DNA of 19,929 nucleotides from Planctomycetota bacterium (GCA_023261465.1 JAHFOW010000034.1:1-19929); one strand, 5' to 3'. Shown: positions 13,001 through 19,848, counted from the stretch's first letter. Made by a program: numbers and translations. The notes: a model not told the origin generated them from the letters alone.

Positions 13001-15427
13001 CTCAACAATAATCTTCTTTGACAGGTTACCCTCGGCTACCGCAGTGGCCACCTGGGCTATATCCCTTACCTGTCCGGTCAGATTTGAAGCCATCAAATTC
13101 ACGTTGTCCGTCAGGTCCTTCCAGACCCCCGCAACCCCTTTGACCATTGCCTGTCCTCCAAGTTTCCCGTCCGTACCTACTTCCCTTGCCACACGGGTAA
13201 CTTCTGCCGCAAAGGCATTGAGCTGATCCACCATGATATTGATGGTGCTCTTTAATTCCTGAATTTCTCCTTTCGCCTCTACGGTAATCTTTTTAGACAG
13301 GTTTCCCTCAGCCACGGCGGTAGTAACCTCAGCTATATTTCGTACCTGTGAGGTTAGACTGCCAGCCATCGCATTAACATTATCGGTTAGATTCTTCCAC
13401 GTGCCAGCAACTCCCGGAACCACCGCCTGACCTCCCAGTTTCCCTTCGGTACCGACTTCCTTTGCCACACGTGTAACTTCTGCCGCAAAGCTGTTGAGCT
13501 GATCCACCATAGTATTGATGGTATTCTTTAATTCCTGAATCTCTCCTTTTGCCTCAACCGTAATCTTCTTTGACAGATCGCCTCCTGCGACTGCGGTGGT
13601 CACCAGAGCAATATTTCTCACCTGTCCAGTCAGATTGGCGGCCATCCTGTTTACGTTTTCGGTAAGGTCTTTCCACGTACCGGAAACCCCTTTGACTTCA
13701 GCTTGGCCCCCCAGTTTTCCTTCCGTACCTACCTCCCTCGCCACGCGGGTGACTTCTGAAGCGAAGGCGCTCAACTGGTCCACCATGGTGTTAGCTGTAC
13801 TTTTCAGCTTCAATATTTCACCTTTTGCCTCAACGGTAATCTTCTTCGAGAGGTCACCCTGCGCTACTGCAGTGGTTACTTCCGCAATATTTCTCACCTG
13901 ATCGGTCAGGTTGGCGGCCATCCTGTTTACATTATCGGTAAGGTCTTTCCACGTACCTGATACACCCTTGACATCTGCCTGACCACCGAGTTTTCCTTCT
14001 GTACCCACTTCCCTTGCCACACGGGTGACTTCTGAGGCAAAGGCGTTTAATTGATCCACCATCTTATTCATGGTGTCTTTTAACTGTAAGATTTCACCCT
14101 TTGCTTCTGCTGTGATCTTCTGAGAAAGGTCTCCATTTGCCACTGCTGTGGTCACCTGGGCTATGTTTCGCACCTGAGCAGTAAGGTTTGCGGCCATAAG
14201 ATTCACGTTGTCGGTCAGGCCTTTCCACACACCGGATACACCTTTGACTTCTGCCTGACCTCCCAATTTACCTTCTGTGCCTACTTCCTTTGCTACACGG
14301 GTAACTTCAGACGCAAAGGCGTTTAACTGATCCACCATGATATTTATGGTATTTTTTAACTCCTGAATCTCCCCTTTTGCCTCTACGGTAATCTTCTTTG
14401 ACAGGTTACCCGCTGCTACTGCGGTGGTAACCTCTGCTATATTTCGTACCTGAGATGTAAGACCGCTTGCCATAGCGTTGACATTATCTGTTAAATTCTT
14501 CCATGTGCCAGCAACACCCGGAACTACTGCCTGACCGCCGAGTTTACCATCAGTGCCGACTTCTTTTGCCACACGGGTAACTTCTGCTGCAAAGGAGTTA
14601 AGCTGGTCAACCATCTTGTTTATGGTGTCTTTTAACTGAAGGATTTCACCCTTTGCCTCAACCGTAATTTTCTGTGAAAGATCGCCGTTTGCAACGGCAG
14701 TGGTCACTACGGCTATATTACGTACCTGTGCTGTCAGGTTGGCAGCCATAAGATTCACGTTATCGGTAAGGCCTTTCCACACACCTGATACACCCTTCAC
14801 CTCTGCCTGCCCACCGAGCTTTCCTTCGGTGCCCACTTCTTTTGCCACACGGGTGACTTCCTCTGCAAAGGAACCAAGCTGGTCTACCATAGTGTTCACC
14901 CTTGTTCCTATTCTCAGGAATTCGCCTTTCAACGGCCGTTCTTCAATCTCCAGCCGCATCTTCTTCGTCAAATCGCCTTCGGCTACCGCTGAAATCACGC
15001 GCCCAACTTCAGTAGTTGGCTGTGCTAAATTATTGACGAGGGCGTTAATCGCATCAATTTTCGCTTTCCATGAGCCAGTGACTTGTCCTATAGAGGCGCG
15101 CTCCGTCAACTTTCCCTCTTCACCAACAATCTTGCTCACCCTTACAACCTCGTTTGACAGGTTTTCGTTAAGGCTGATGACGTCATTAAACATCATCGCT
15201 ATTTCAGACATAATGCCGCCTTTATCAACAGGGAGTCTGACAGAAAAGTCGCCCTGTTTAACGGCTTTTAAGGCATTTAACAACCTCACTCTGTCCCTGT
15301 GGACTGCCTTAAGGTCTATTGCGCCGCTTTCAGCTTCCGTCTCTCCTTCTTCCAGCAATTGTTCCTCATTCCCGGTATCTTCAAAAAATACCGACCGGCC
15401 AGGTTTGCGAGTCTCTTTGTTTGTCAT
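10097..15427 (-). CDS. Soluble poly-HAMP methyl-accepting chemotaxis protein
   Basis: A giant cytoplasmic chemoreceptor of 1776 residues. No membrane segment or periplasmic sensor is visible. An acidic N-terminal stretch with a basic start (MTNKETRKPGR) leads into a HAMP-like unit near residue 55. About fourteen tandem HAMP-type units of 92 residues follow (typical unit QVRNIAEVTTAVA...GDLSKKITVEAKGEI...MVDQLNAFA), then a last divergent one. The MCP signalling domain fills about residues 1380-1710, with hairpin tip IATQTNILAINAAIEAVRAG near 1570 for CheW/CheA contact. The tail after 1715 is lysine-rich and ends SAASKTTKR. Similar HAMP chains occur in group III (Nik1-type) histidine kinases. 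The start was set at 15427, not the longer frame from 15481, because AAGGAGG lies 7 nt upstream and the extension only reads through a REP. Confidence 0.95.
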   Translation of the reverse strand: MTNKETRKPGRSVFFEDTGNEEQLLEEGETEAESGAIDLKAVHRDRVRLLNALKAVKQGDFSVRLPVDKGGIMSEIAMMFNDVISLNENLSNEVVRVSKIVGEEGKLTERASIGQVTGSWKAKIDAINALVNNLAQPTTEVGRVISAVAEGDLTKKMRLEIEERPLKGEFLRIGTRVNTMVDQLGSFAEEVTRVAKEVGTEGKLGGQAEVKGVSGVWKGLTDNVNLMAANLTAQVRNIAVVTTAVANGDLSQKITVEAKGEILQLKDTINKMVDQLNSFAAEVTRVAKEVGTDGKLGGQAVVPGVAGTWKNLTDNVNAMASGLTSQVRNIAEVTTAVAAGNLSKKITVEAKGEIQELKNTINIMVDQLNAFASEVTRVAKEVGTEGKLGGQAEVKGVSGVWKGLTDNVNLMAANLTAQVRNIAQVTTAVANGDLSQKITAEAKGEILQLKDTMNKMVDQLNAFASEVTRVAREVGTEGKLGGQADVKGVSGTWKDLTDNVNRMAANLTDQVRNIAEVTTAVAQGDLSKKITVEAKGEILKLKSTANTMVDQLSAFASEVTRVAREVGTEGKLGGQAEVKGVSGTWKDLTENVNRMAANLTGQVRNIALVTTAVAGGDLSKKITVEAKGEIQELKNTINTMVDQLNSFAAEVTRVAKEVGTEGKLGGQAVVPGVAGTWKNLTDNVNAMAGSLTSQVRNIAEVTTAVAEGNLSKKITVEAKGEIQELKSTINIMVDQLNAFAAEVTRVAREVGTDGKLGGQAMVKGVAGVWKDLTDNVNLMASNLTGQVRDIAQVATAVAEGNLSKKIIVEAKGEILELKNTINVMVDQLNAFAAEVTRVAREVGTDGKLGGQAMVKGVAGVWKDLTDNVNFMTSNLTYQVRNIALVATAVANGDLSQKITVEAKGEILQLKDTINKMVDQLNAFASEVTRVAREVGTDGKLGGQAEVKGVSGTWKDLTDNVNRMAANLTFQVRNIALVTTAVANGDLSQKITVEAKGEILQLKDTMNKMVDQLNAFASEVTRVAKEVGTEGKLGGQAEVPGVAGTWKNLTDNVNAMASGLTSQVRNIAEVTTAVAEGILSKKITVEARGEILQLKDTINKMVDQLNAFAAEVTRVAREVGTEGKLGGQAEVKDVAGVWKDLTDNVNLMASNLTGQVRDIAQVATAVADGNLSKKITVEAKGEIQELKNTINVMVDQLNAFAAEVTRVAREVGTDGKLGGQAIVKGVSGTWKDLTDNVNFMTSNLTYQVRNIALVATAVANGDLSQKITVEAKGEILQLKDTINKMVDQLNAFAAEVTRVAREVGLEGKLGGQAVVKGVAGVWKDLTDNVNAMAVSLTSQVRDIAMVASALANGDLSQKITVEAKGEIQELKSTINGMVDKLGTIIGEVNDVMSLVGEGTLTRLIEVAAAGEFNSMVDGINGTIESLRGIVTELRDAGINIGSVSQNMLSAGEEMNQMVAQLSSSVEQIAEGAKTQAQQIAGALRESEGVGKTASNTLNQAEGMNQASEIANKAAGEGGKAMESTIQNTDLMLEGSRESVNRIEALSKSSEQIQEIVDVIRDIATQTNILAINAAIEAVRAGKQGKGFAVVAEEVKTLSADSKSQAKKISTLVQAVMKETEETVTTIKTMAQNVETGRRSIEQTSKAFADINRSIETTSKTAKEISVAASDQKKSIDAISDSLDKVSGIAADTSSSSTQSANGSKQLLSKTQELRSTATRLASMSEKLQQTVGRFNVEEVATSKRTMGAEPRRITVEEPAKPKGKAVKVSAASKTTKR
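11425..14736 (-). repeat. Twelve tandem 276-bp HAMP-coding units
   Basis: From the Leu codon of one LTxQVR motif to the next is exactly 276 bp, and twelve complete units occupy 3312 bp. Partial or divergent units lie on both sides. A four-unit (1104-bp) super-period shows in unit types: the PGVAGTWKNLTDNVNAMA variant recurs at every fourth unit, and 11937-12013 equals 13041-13117 exactly. Neighbouring units also share near-identical stretches (12831-12958 and 13107-13234 differ at one base). Confidence 0.92.
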
Positions 15428-15433
15428 ATTAAT

Positions 15434-15441
15434 CCCTCCTT
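15434..15441 (-). promoter_or_regulatory. Ribosome binding site fixing the receptor start
   Basis: AAGGAGGG on the minus strand, 6 nt before the ATG at 15427. It decides against the upstream ATG at 15481, which lies inside REP copy E. Confidence 0.8.
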
Positions 15442-15445
15442 CCCG

Positions 15446-15524
15446 GTAGGAGCCGTCTCCTGACGGCGATGGACAATGCACAACAGTGTGCGCAAGCCAG
15501 TCGCCAACAGGAGTTGGCTCCTAC
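15446..15524. repeat. REP pair, copy E
   Basis: Left REP GTAGGAGCC with stem GCCGTC-TCCT-GACGGC; right REP inverted with stem GCCAAC-AGGA-GTTGGC ending CTCCTAC. The linker, read on the minus strand, matches those of copies B and C. It lies between parA and the receptor gene, 18 nt upstream of the receptor start codon. Confidence 0.9.
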
Positions 15525-15541
15525 CAAAACTTTATTTGGTT

Positions 15542-16357
15542 TTATCGCTGGTTTTTTTCAGTAATGCTTCTTGCGATTTTTTCATAAGCCTTCCCCGCCT
15601 TGCTTTTCGGGGCATAGTGGGATATGGGAATTCCTTTCTTCTGTGCCTCATAGACTTCTATCGATTCAGGAACGGTAAAAACAGTCGGAAACATCTCCCT
15701 CAGTCTTGACTCAACTTCGTGCGAGGGATGGCGTTTCTGAAACATCTTCGCGAACACATCGTTTTCCACGTGATATCTGTTTAAAATGACGGTGATTTTG
15801 TTAATAGGGCGTCCCTCCATACGCCTGATATCACGAAATGTATGCTTGAGATTGTCCAACGCTTCCAGTGCGTAGATACTCGGATCTACCGGTATAACCA
15901 CCTGGTCTGATGCGCACAGGCCGTTTATGGACAACAAACCGGAACTTGTGGGCAAATCAATCAGGATATAATCGTATGAATCTTTTATCTCTTCAAGGAT
16001 CAGCGCCAGGACGCCAGTCTTTTCTTTGACACGGTGCAAAAGTACCTCTGCCACGGACAGATCGAATTCTGACGGCGCCAGATGGAGCTTAGTTACGTCT
16101 GTTTCCAGGATAACCCTGGAGATTGGTACGCCTTCATATCCTTCGCACTGGTCTAAAATAACATCGTACATGGAATATTGGAGTAAAGCAGTATCTATAC
16201 CCAGCCCTGATGTGGCATTTGCCTGGGGGTCGAAATCAACGACTAACGTTTTGTAGCCTTTTTTTGCAAGAAAGCCTGCAATACTAATGCAGGAAGTGGT
16301 CTTGCCTGTGCCACCCTTGTGGTTAACGAATGCAATACATTCAGCCGTATTTGCCAT
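15542..16357 (-). CDS. ParA/Soj-type ATPase, probable chemosensory-cluster positioning protein
   Basis: A 271-residue deviant-Walker ATPase. The P loop is NHKGGTGKTT (13-22) with the signature Lys, Walker A' region DFDPQAN at about 41-47 and Walker B DYILIDLPTS. Such proteins bind DNA as ATP dimers and move cargo over the nucleoid. No ParB or parS-like array is adjacent; the next gene is the soluble receptor. This matches the arrangement of PpfA with the cytoplasmic receptor TlpT in Rhodobacter sphaeroides, or ParC in Vibrio, so a role in distributing a cytoplasmic chemoreceptor cluster is the best inference. The residual alternative is a plasmid-type partition protein. AAGGA lies about 11 nt upstream of the ATG. 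The gene probably heads the parA-receptor-cheW transcript. Confidence 0.92.
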   Translation of the reverse strand: MANTAECIAFVNHKGGTGKTTSCISIAGFLAKKGYKTLVVDFDPQANATSGLGIDTALLQYSMYDVILDQCEGYEGVPISRVILETDVTKLHLAPSEFDLSVAEVLLHRVKEKTGVLALILEEIKDSYDYILIDLPTSSGLLSINGLCASDQVVIPVDPSIYALEALDNLKHTFRDIRRMEGRPINKITVILNRYHVENDVFAKMFQKRHPSHEVESRLREMFPTVFTVPESIEVYEAQKKGIPISHYAPKSKAGKAYEKIARSITEKNQR

Positions 16358-16441
16358 TTTTACTCAATTCCTTAATCTATGGTTTCACCTAATATCAAAG
16401 TTTAATTAGGCCTAAAGGCGGCTTTGTTTCCACGTTCACTC

Positions 16442-16469
16442 GTAGGGGCGTATTGCAATACGCCCCTAC
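16442..16469. repeat. Perfect 28-bp palindrome bounded by GTAG/CTAC
   Basis: GTAGGGGCGTATTG followed directly by its exact reverse complement, with no loop. Lies 85 nt upstream of parA; could be a protein-binding site, but its GTAG ends tie it to the dispersed palindromes. Confidence 0.8.
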
Positions 16470-16478
16470 AAACGACAT

Positions 16479-16503
16479 TGAAATTCCTTAGCATTAAATT
16501 AAG
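16479..16503 (+). repeat. Conserved tail motif after the perfect palindrome
   Basis: TTGAAATTCCTTAGCATTAA and following, 9 nt after the CTAC end; same motif as at 204 and 9309 with a few changes. Confidence 0.5.
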
Positions 16504-16528
16504 CCTTCAGCGACTGTTATCCCCCGTG

Positions 16529-16614
16529 TCCCCCCGTAAACTGGGAGATCTCGAATATGTTTCCCCCCATTTACGGGGGGTTCGACCTTACGCGTCCCTC
16601 CCGTTTATGGGGGG
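16529..16614. repeat. Cluster of three C/G hairpin units
   Basis: A central CCCCCC-ATTTAC-GGGGGG palindrome (16563-16580) lies between two inverted copies of a TCCCCCC(G/A)TAAAC unit (16529-16548 and 16595-16614). The mirror arrangement resembles the REP pairs in plan but not in sequence. Confidence 0.65.
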
Positions 16615-16684
16615 ATGATGGGCATACGTGTTAAGTTAATAATCTATAATTATCACCACCCTTTGTTCGGATTAACTCCGCCTT

Positions 16685-16869
16685 GTCCCCCGCTGGCGGG
16701 GGTTAGGGGGTGGACAAGACTTCTCCAATTGTGCCTGCCATCCGTTCTCTCCATTAACTTATCACAGTTTATACTCTTCAACACCTCATCTTCTGGCTAA
16801 TGCCCGGAGAGTAATTGTCCGTTGTGTTTACCTTCAAATTTCCACCCCCTACCCCCGCCAGCGGGGGAC
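16685..16869. repeat. 185-bp segment with 29-30 bp terminal inverted repeats
   Basis: 16685-16714 (GTCCCCCGCTGGCGGGGG then TTAGGGGGTGGA) is the reverse complement of 16841-16869 apart from one base inserted. Each end also holds its own CCCCCGC/GCGGGGG hairpin. The 126 bp between has no ORF. Confidence 0.75.
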
Positions 16870-16981
16870 AGTTACCAGCCGTATCCAAAGGATTTTAAGC
16901 TGCTGTAGTTTGCAGGAATGCACGAACAAAACCAGTTTATCAAAGCCACTCAGAAAACCGCTTAACTTAACACGCAATGAG

Positions 16982-17003
16982 GAGACGCAAGATTTTGCGT
17001 CTC
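16982..17003 (-). terminator. Hairpin downstream of the degenerate HD-GYP gene
   Basis: GAGACGCAA and TTGCGTCTC form a 9-bp stem with a 4-nt loop, about 55 nt beyond the HD-GYP stop. On the minus strand a GTAG precedes it. There is no T run, so termination is only possible; it may simply be another dispersed palindrome. Confidence 0.3.
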
Positions 17004-17031
17004 TACAACTCCGTTCGGAATGACAGCCGAA

Positions 17032-17059
17032 GGAAATCCGCAATCCAAAATCCGAAATT
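17032..17059. repeat. 7-bp array abutting the stop of the degenerate HD-GYP gene
   Basis: GGAAATC, CGCAATC, CAAAATC, CGAAATT in one phase, touching the stop codon (17058-17060). Same heptad type and same position relative to the stop as at 17924-17958. Confidence 0.7.
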
Positions 17060-17894
17060 ATTCAAATTTGAATCCATCTTCTTTAAAAAGTTTTATGCAG
17101 GCATCCACCACTTTTTCGTCATAAAGGGTTCCCCTGTCTTTTGAGATTTTTTCTAATGCCTTATCCACGCCAAGGGCAGGCCGATGTAGTTGGGGACATA
17201 TCATAAGCTCAACGACTTCAGCCACAGCGATAATCCTTGCCTCCAGAATAATTTCTTCTCCTTTCATGCCAGCAGGGTATCCGGAACCATTTAATCTTTC
17301 CTGGTGTTGAAGCACGGTCAGGGCAATTGGCCAGGGGAATTCTATATCGTTCAATATACCGTAACCGATCTGCGGGTATGTCTTGAAAATATTGTATTCA
17401 TACACGTTCATCGTATCTGGTTTAAAGAGAATTTCCGGTGAGATTGCTATCTTGCCAATATCGAACAAGAGCCCCGCTCCACGTATTCCTTCTGTCTGGC
17501 GCTCTGAAAGTCTTAATTCACGGGCAATGGCAGTTGAAAGTTGAGATACATGTTTCCGGCGCCCCTTCGAGTAAGGATCTTTCATTTCTGTTAATTGAGC
17601 CATAGCACTGATTGTTCCTTGCTGTGTTCTCTGTAACTTTTCATAGCTTTGTTGAAGTTCTTTCATGAACTCCTTCTGCACGGCTATATCCAGGATCAAT
17701 GGACGCAATGAGAAGAAATAAAGCGATGGAGCAACAAGGATGATGAGCAATGATGCATCAATAAGTCCATTCACATACATAGAAAAAGACGTCGCAATGT
17801 GCAGAAGAAACATAGCAGATATTTCAGCCACAAATATTGATATTAACACGATCAGAAAAAGAAAAATCGGATTAGTGTTTTGTTTTGTCTTCAT
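17058..17894 (-). CDS. Membrane-anchored degenerate HD-GYP protein
   Basis: A 278-residue relative of the c-di-GMP phosphodiesterase at 17957. Two hydrophobic segments (about 10-32 and 43-70, the second ending RPLIL) precede a short coiled coil and an HD-GYP domain (about 93-278). Compared with the neighbour, metal-ligand positions are changed: HD is FD (Phe144), the TH histidine is Tyr173, the second His of HH is Gln198, and the later Asp is Glu226. His115, Asp145, His197 and GSGYP remain. Hydrolysis is unlikely, while c-di-GMP or partner binding could persist. AAGGA 8 nt upstream supports the start. It follows its paralogue by 62 nt and looks like a tandem duplicate that gained a membrane module. 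Confidence 0.88.
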   Translation of the reverse strand: MKTKQNTNPIFLFLIVLISIFVAEISAMFLLHIATSFSMYVNGLIDASLLIILVAPSLYFFSLRPLILDIAVQKEFMKELQQSYEKLQRTQQGTISAMAQLTEMKDPYSKGRRKHVSQLSTAIARELRLSERQTEGIRGAGLLFDIGKIAISPEILFKPDTMNVYEYNIFKTYPQIGYGILNDIEFPWPIALTVLQHQERLNGSGYPAGMKGEEIILEARIIAVAEVVELMICPQLHRPALGVDKALEKISKDRGTLYDEKVVDACIKLFKEDGFKFE

Positions 17895-17923
17895 TTTCAG
17901 TCCTTATTTTCCACCTCCATTTT

Positions 17924-17958
17924 TTAATTCCGCAGCCCGCATTCCAAAATCTAAAATT
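17924..17958. repeat. 7-bp array abutting the stop of the PAS-HD-GYP gene
   Basis: TTAATTC, CGCAGCC, CGCATTC, CAAAATC, TAAAATT in one phase, overlapping the stop codon at 17957-17959. It fills most of the gap before the next start codon. Confidence 0.7.
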
Positions 17959-19780
17959 ATGCAAACGTAAACCCCTTCTCCTTAAAAAGCATCACGCAGG
18001 CATCCACCGCATTATCGTCATAAAGGACTCCCCTTTTTTTTGTAATTTCTTCCAGGGCTGTATCTATTCCCAGGGCTTCCCGGTAAGGCCGGTGAGTGGC
18101 CATAGACTCAACCACATCCGACACACATAAAACCCTCGCCTCTATCATAGTCTTGTCACCGGACAACCCTGAAGGATAACCGGAGCCGTCCATCCTTTCG
18201 TGGTGTTGAAGCACTATCTGTGCTACCGGCCAGGGAAATTCTATATTCTTCAATAGTTCATAACCAACCTGTGCATGAGTTTTAATCATCTCGTATTCCA
18301 GGTTGCTTAACTTGCAAGGCTTGGAGAGAATATCGGCGGGTATGGATATCTTTCCAATATCGTGGAGAGTGCCTGCAACACGAATGCCCTCAATTTGATT
18401 TTCGGAAACCCCTATTTCCCTGGCGATGGCGCAGGCAAGCTTGGCCACACGCCGCTGATGTCCCGCCGTATATGCATCCCTCAATTCGAGTGCAGATGAC
18501 AGGGCGACTGCTGTTTCCTCAACAGTCCTTTTCAATCTATCATAACTCTGGCGAAGACTTTCCTCCGCCCGCTTGCGTTCGGTGACATCCCGTGAGATAG
18601 TGGAGAAAACTTCAACCTCTCCGGTTGAAGTTTTATGGGCGATGATTACCGCCGATACTGGGATCTCTCGTCCGTCACGGTTCAGCAATGCGCATTCGCC
18701 TTTCCACTGACCGTCGCGTATTGCAGTTGGGATAATCGTATCCTTCATCAATTTATTTGTCCATTCTGGGAGAAAATCGGCAATCTTAAACTGTGCTATA
18801 TTCTCATCTTCCCCAATTCCACACATTTTCCGCCCCTCTTTGTTTATATAGATGAGGTGCATATCCCTTGCATCGGCAAAGCCAACAAGGTCAGAAGTTG
18901 ATTCTATGATTGAAACAAGACGGGCATGGGATTGTTCTATCTTTTTGCGACGGGTGATGTCCCTCACCACTACGATATAAGACTCAGGATTCCCTTTCGG
19001 ATTTATAAATATGGAAATACTAATCTCCCCAAAAAATATTGTGCCGTCCTTCCTGACAAACTGGTATTCGGCGCTTCTGATAACACCAACTTTTTTAATA
19101 TGAGCTATTTCATCCTTAAGGTGTTGTTGTTGTTGTACGGGAGTAATGAATTCAAAGAAATTCTTTCCGATTATTTCTTTCGGATTATCCGCATACCCAA
19201 ATAATTCAATACCGGGGATGCTGCTGCATAGAACGATTATCATGTTTGCGTCCAGAAGCATGAGGACATCGGGAGATGTCTCAACCAGTGTCTTGTAGCT
19301 AACCACGATCTGCTGCAATGCCTTAGCCTGTTCGGCAAGCATTCGTTCCGTAAGGTCATGAACAATCAGAACAAATCCGATAGTTTTACCGCCGCTATCC
19401 TTTGTTAGTGTGAATAATAAATGCGCAGGAAACACTTCCCCATTCTTTCTGGACATTTCTATTTCACAAGAAAACCGCTTTTCCCTTAAAAGCTCAGCAG
19501 TTCCCTGTGCTTCCCAGGACTCAATGAAATTACATGGCAAAAACCCATCAAACCTTTCCTTGCCAACCACTTCCTCTGCCGTACAGCCATAGATTAACTC
19601 TGCGCCACGGTTAAATGCGATAATATTTCCATCGAAATCGGCAGCAATAATTGCATACCCGACAAGGTTCTGGAAAAGGGTGAGTGTAAAATCTGTATTT
19701 TCACGCAGGAAATGTATTCTTTCTGTAACCAGTTGTGATTCTGTTTTTTCGTCAGCGTTTTTTGATTTTATTGTGTCCAT
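17957..19780 (-). CDS. Three-PAS HD-GYP c-di-GMP phosphodiesterase
   Basis: A 607-residue cytoplasmic protein predicted to hydrolyse c-di-GMP to GMP. PAS domains lie at about 32-150, 158-283 and 286-405, each ending in a DLTER/DITRR/DVTER-type linker. A coiled linker leads to the HD-GYP domain (about 420-605). All expected residues are present: His441, HD at 473-474, Lys477 in DIGKISIP, His502, HH at 526-527, GSGYP at 532-536 and Asp555. No membrane segment or signal peptide is seen, and there is no receiver domain, so regulation is probably through ligand or cofactor binding by PAS. The start has AGAGGT about 7 nt upstream. It is followed by a degenerate paralogue and preceded by REP copy F. 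Confidence 0.94.
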   Translation of the reverse strand: MDTIKSKNADEKTESQLVTERIHFLRENTDFTLTLFQNLVGYAIIAADFDGNIIAFNRGAELIYGCTAEEVVGKERFDGFLPCNFIESWEAQGTAELLREKRFSCEIEMSRKNGEVFPAHLLFTLTKDSGGKTIGFVLIVHDLTERMLAEQAKALQQIVVSYKTLVETSPDVLMLLDANMIIVLCSSIPGIELFGYADNPKEIIGKNFFEFITPVQQQQHLKDEIAHIKKVGVIRSAEYQFVRKDGTIFFGEISISIFINPKGNPESYIVVVRDITRRKKIEQSHARLVSIIESTSDLVGFADARDMHLIYINKEGRKMCGIGEDENIAQFKIADFLPEWTNKLMKDTIIPTAIRDGQWKGECALLNRDGREIPVSAVIIAHKTSTGEVEVFSTISRDVTERKRAEESLRQSYDRLKRTVEETAVALSSALELRDAYTAGHQRRVAKLACAIAREIGVSENQIEGIRVAGTLHDIGKISIPADILSKPCKLSNLEYEMIKTHAQVGYELLKNIEFPWPVAQIVLQHHERMDGSGYPSGLSGDKTMIEARVLCVSDVVESMATHRPYREALGIDTALEEITKKRGVLYDDNAVDACVMLFKEKGFTFA

Positions 19781-19848
19781 TCAATACCTCTTGTTTTTCA
19801 CACGGCAACAATCAGCTTCTCGTACGCTTGCGCTGCTAAACGTTTCTG

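Larger units (their letters stand above)
16358..17057. other. 700-bp gene-free region dense in palindromes
   Basis: No credible gene. From left to right: the upstream region of parA with no clear promoter; a perfect GTAG palindrome (16442-16469) and tail motif; a cluster of G/C hairpins (16529-16614); a 185-bp segment bounded by inverted repeats (16685-16869); a hairpin (16982-17003); and the start of a heptad array. An ORF on the minus strand at 16849-17043 reads through these repeats and has no coding character. Confidence 0.7.

Noticed and set aside
10944..15449. Many plus-strand open frames opposite the poly-HAMP receptor gene
   Set aside because: They recur at 276-bp intervals with the same translated phrases, exactly as expected from antisense reading of a repeated gene; no ribosome binding sites or families.
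15428..15481. An 18-residue N-terminal extension of the receptor from an upstream ATG
   Set aside because: It is a translation of REP copy E and of the ribosome binding site AAGGAGG that belongs to the ATG at 15427.
15542..16357. Plasmid or chromosome partition locus
   Set aside because: No parB and no parS-like iterons nearby; the gene is collinear with the receptor and cheW.
16442..16469. Operator for parA
   Set aside because: A perfect palindrome upstream of a gene is suggestive, but its GTAG/CTAC ends and tail motif place it with dispersed palindromes found in positions unrelated to promoters.
16849..17043. A 64-codon minus-strand ORF containing HSERSCRDAKSC
   Set aside because: It reads through the inverted repeat, the hairpin at 16982 and the heptad array; this kind of phrase is typical of translated dispersed repeats.
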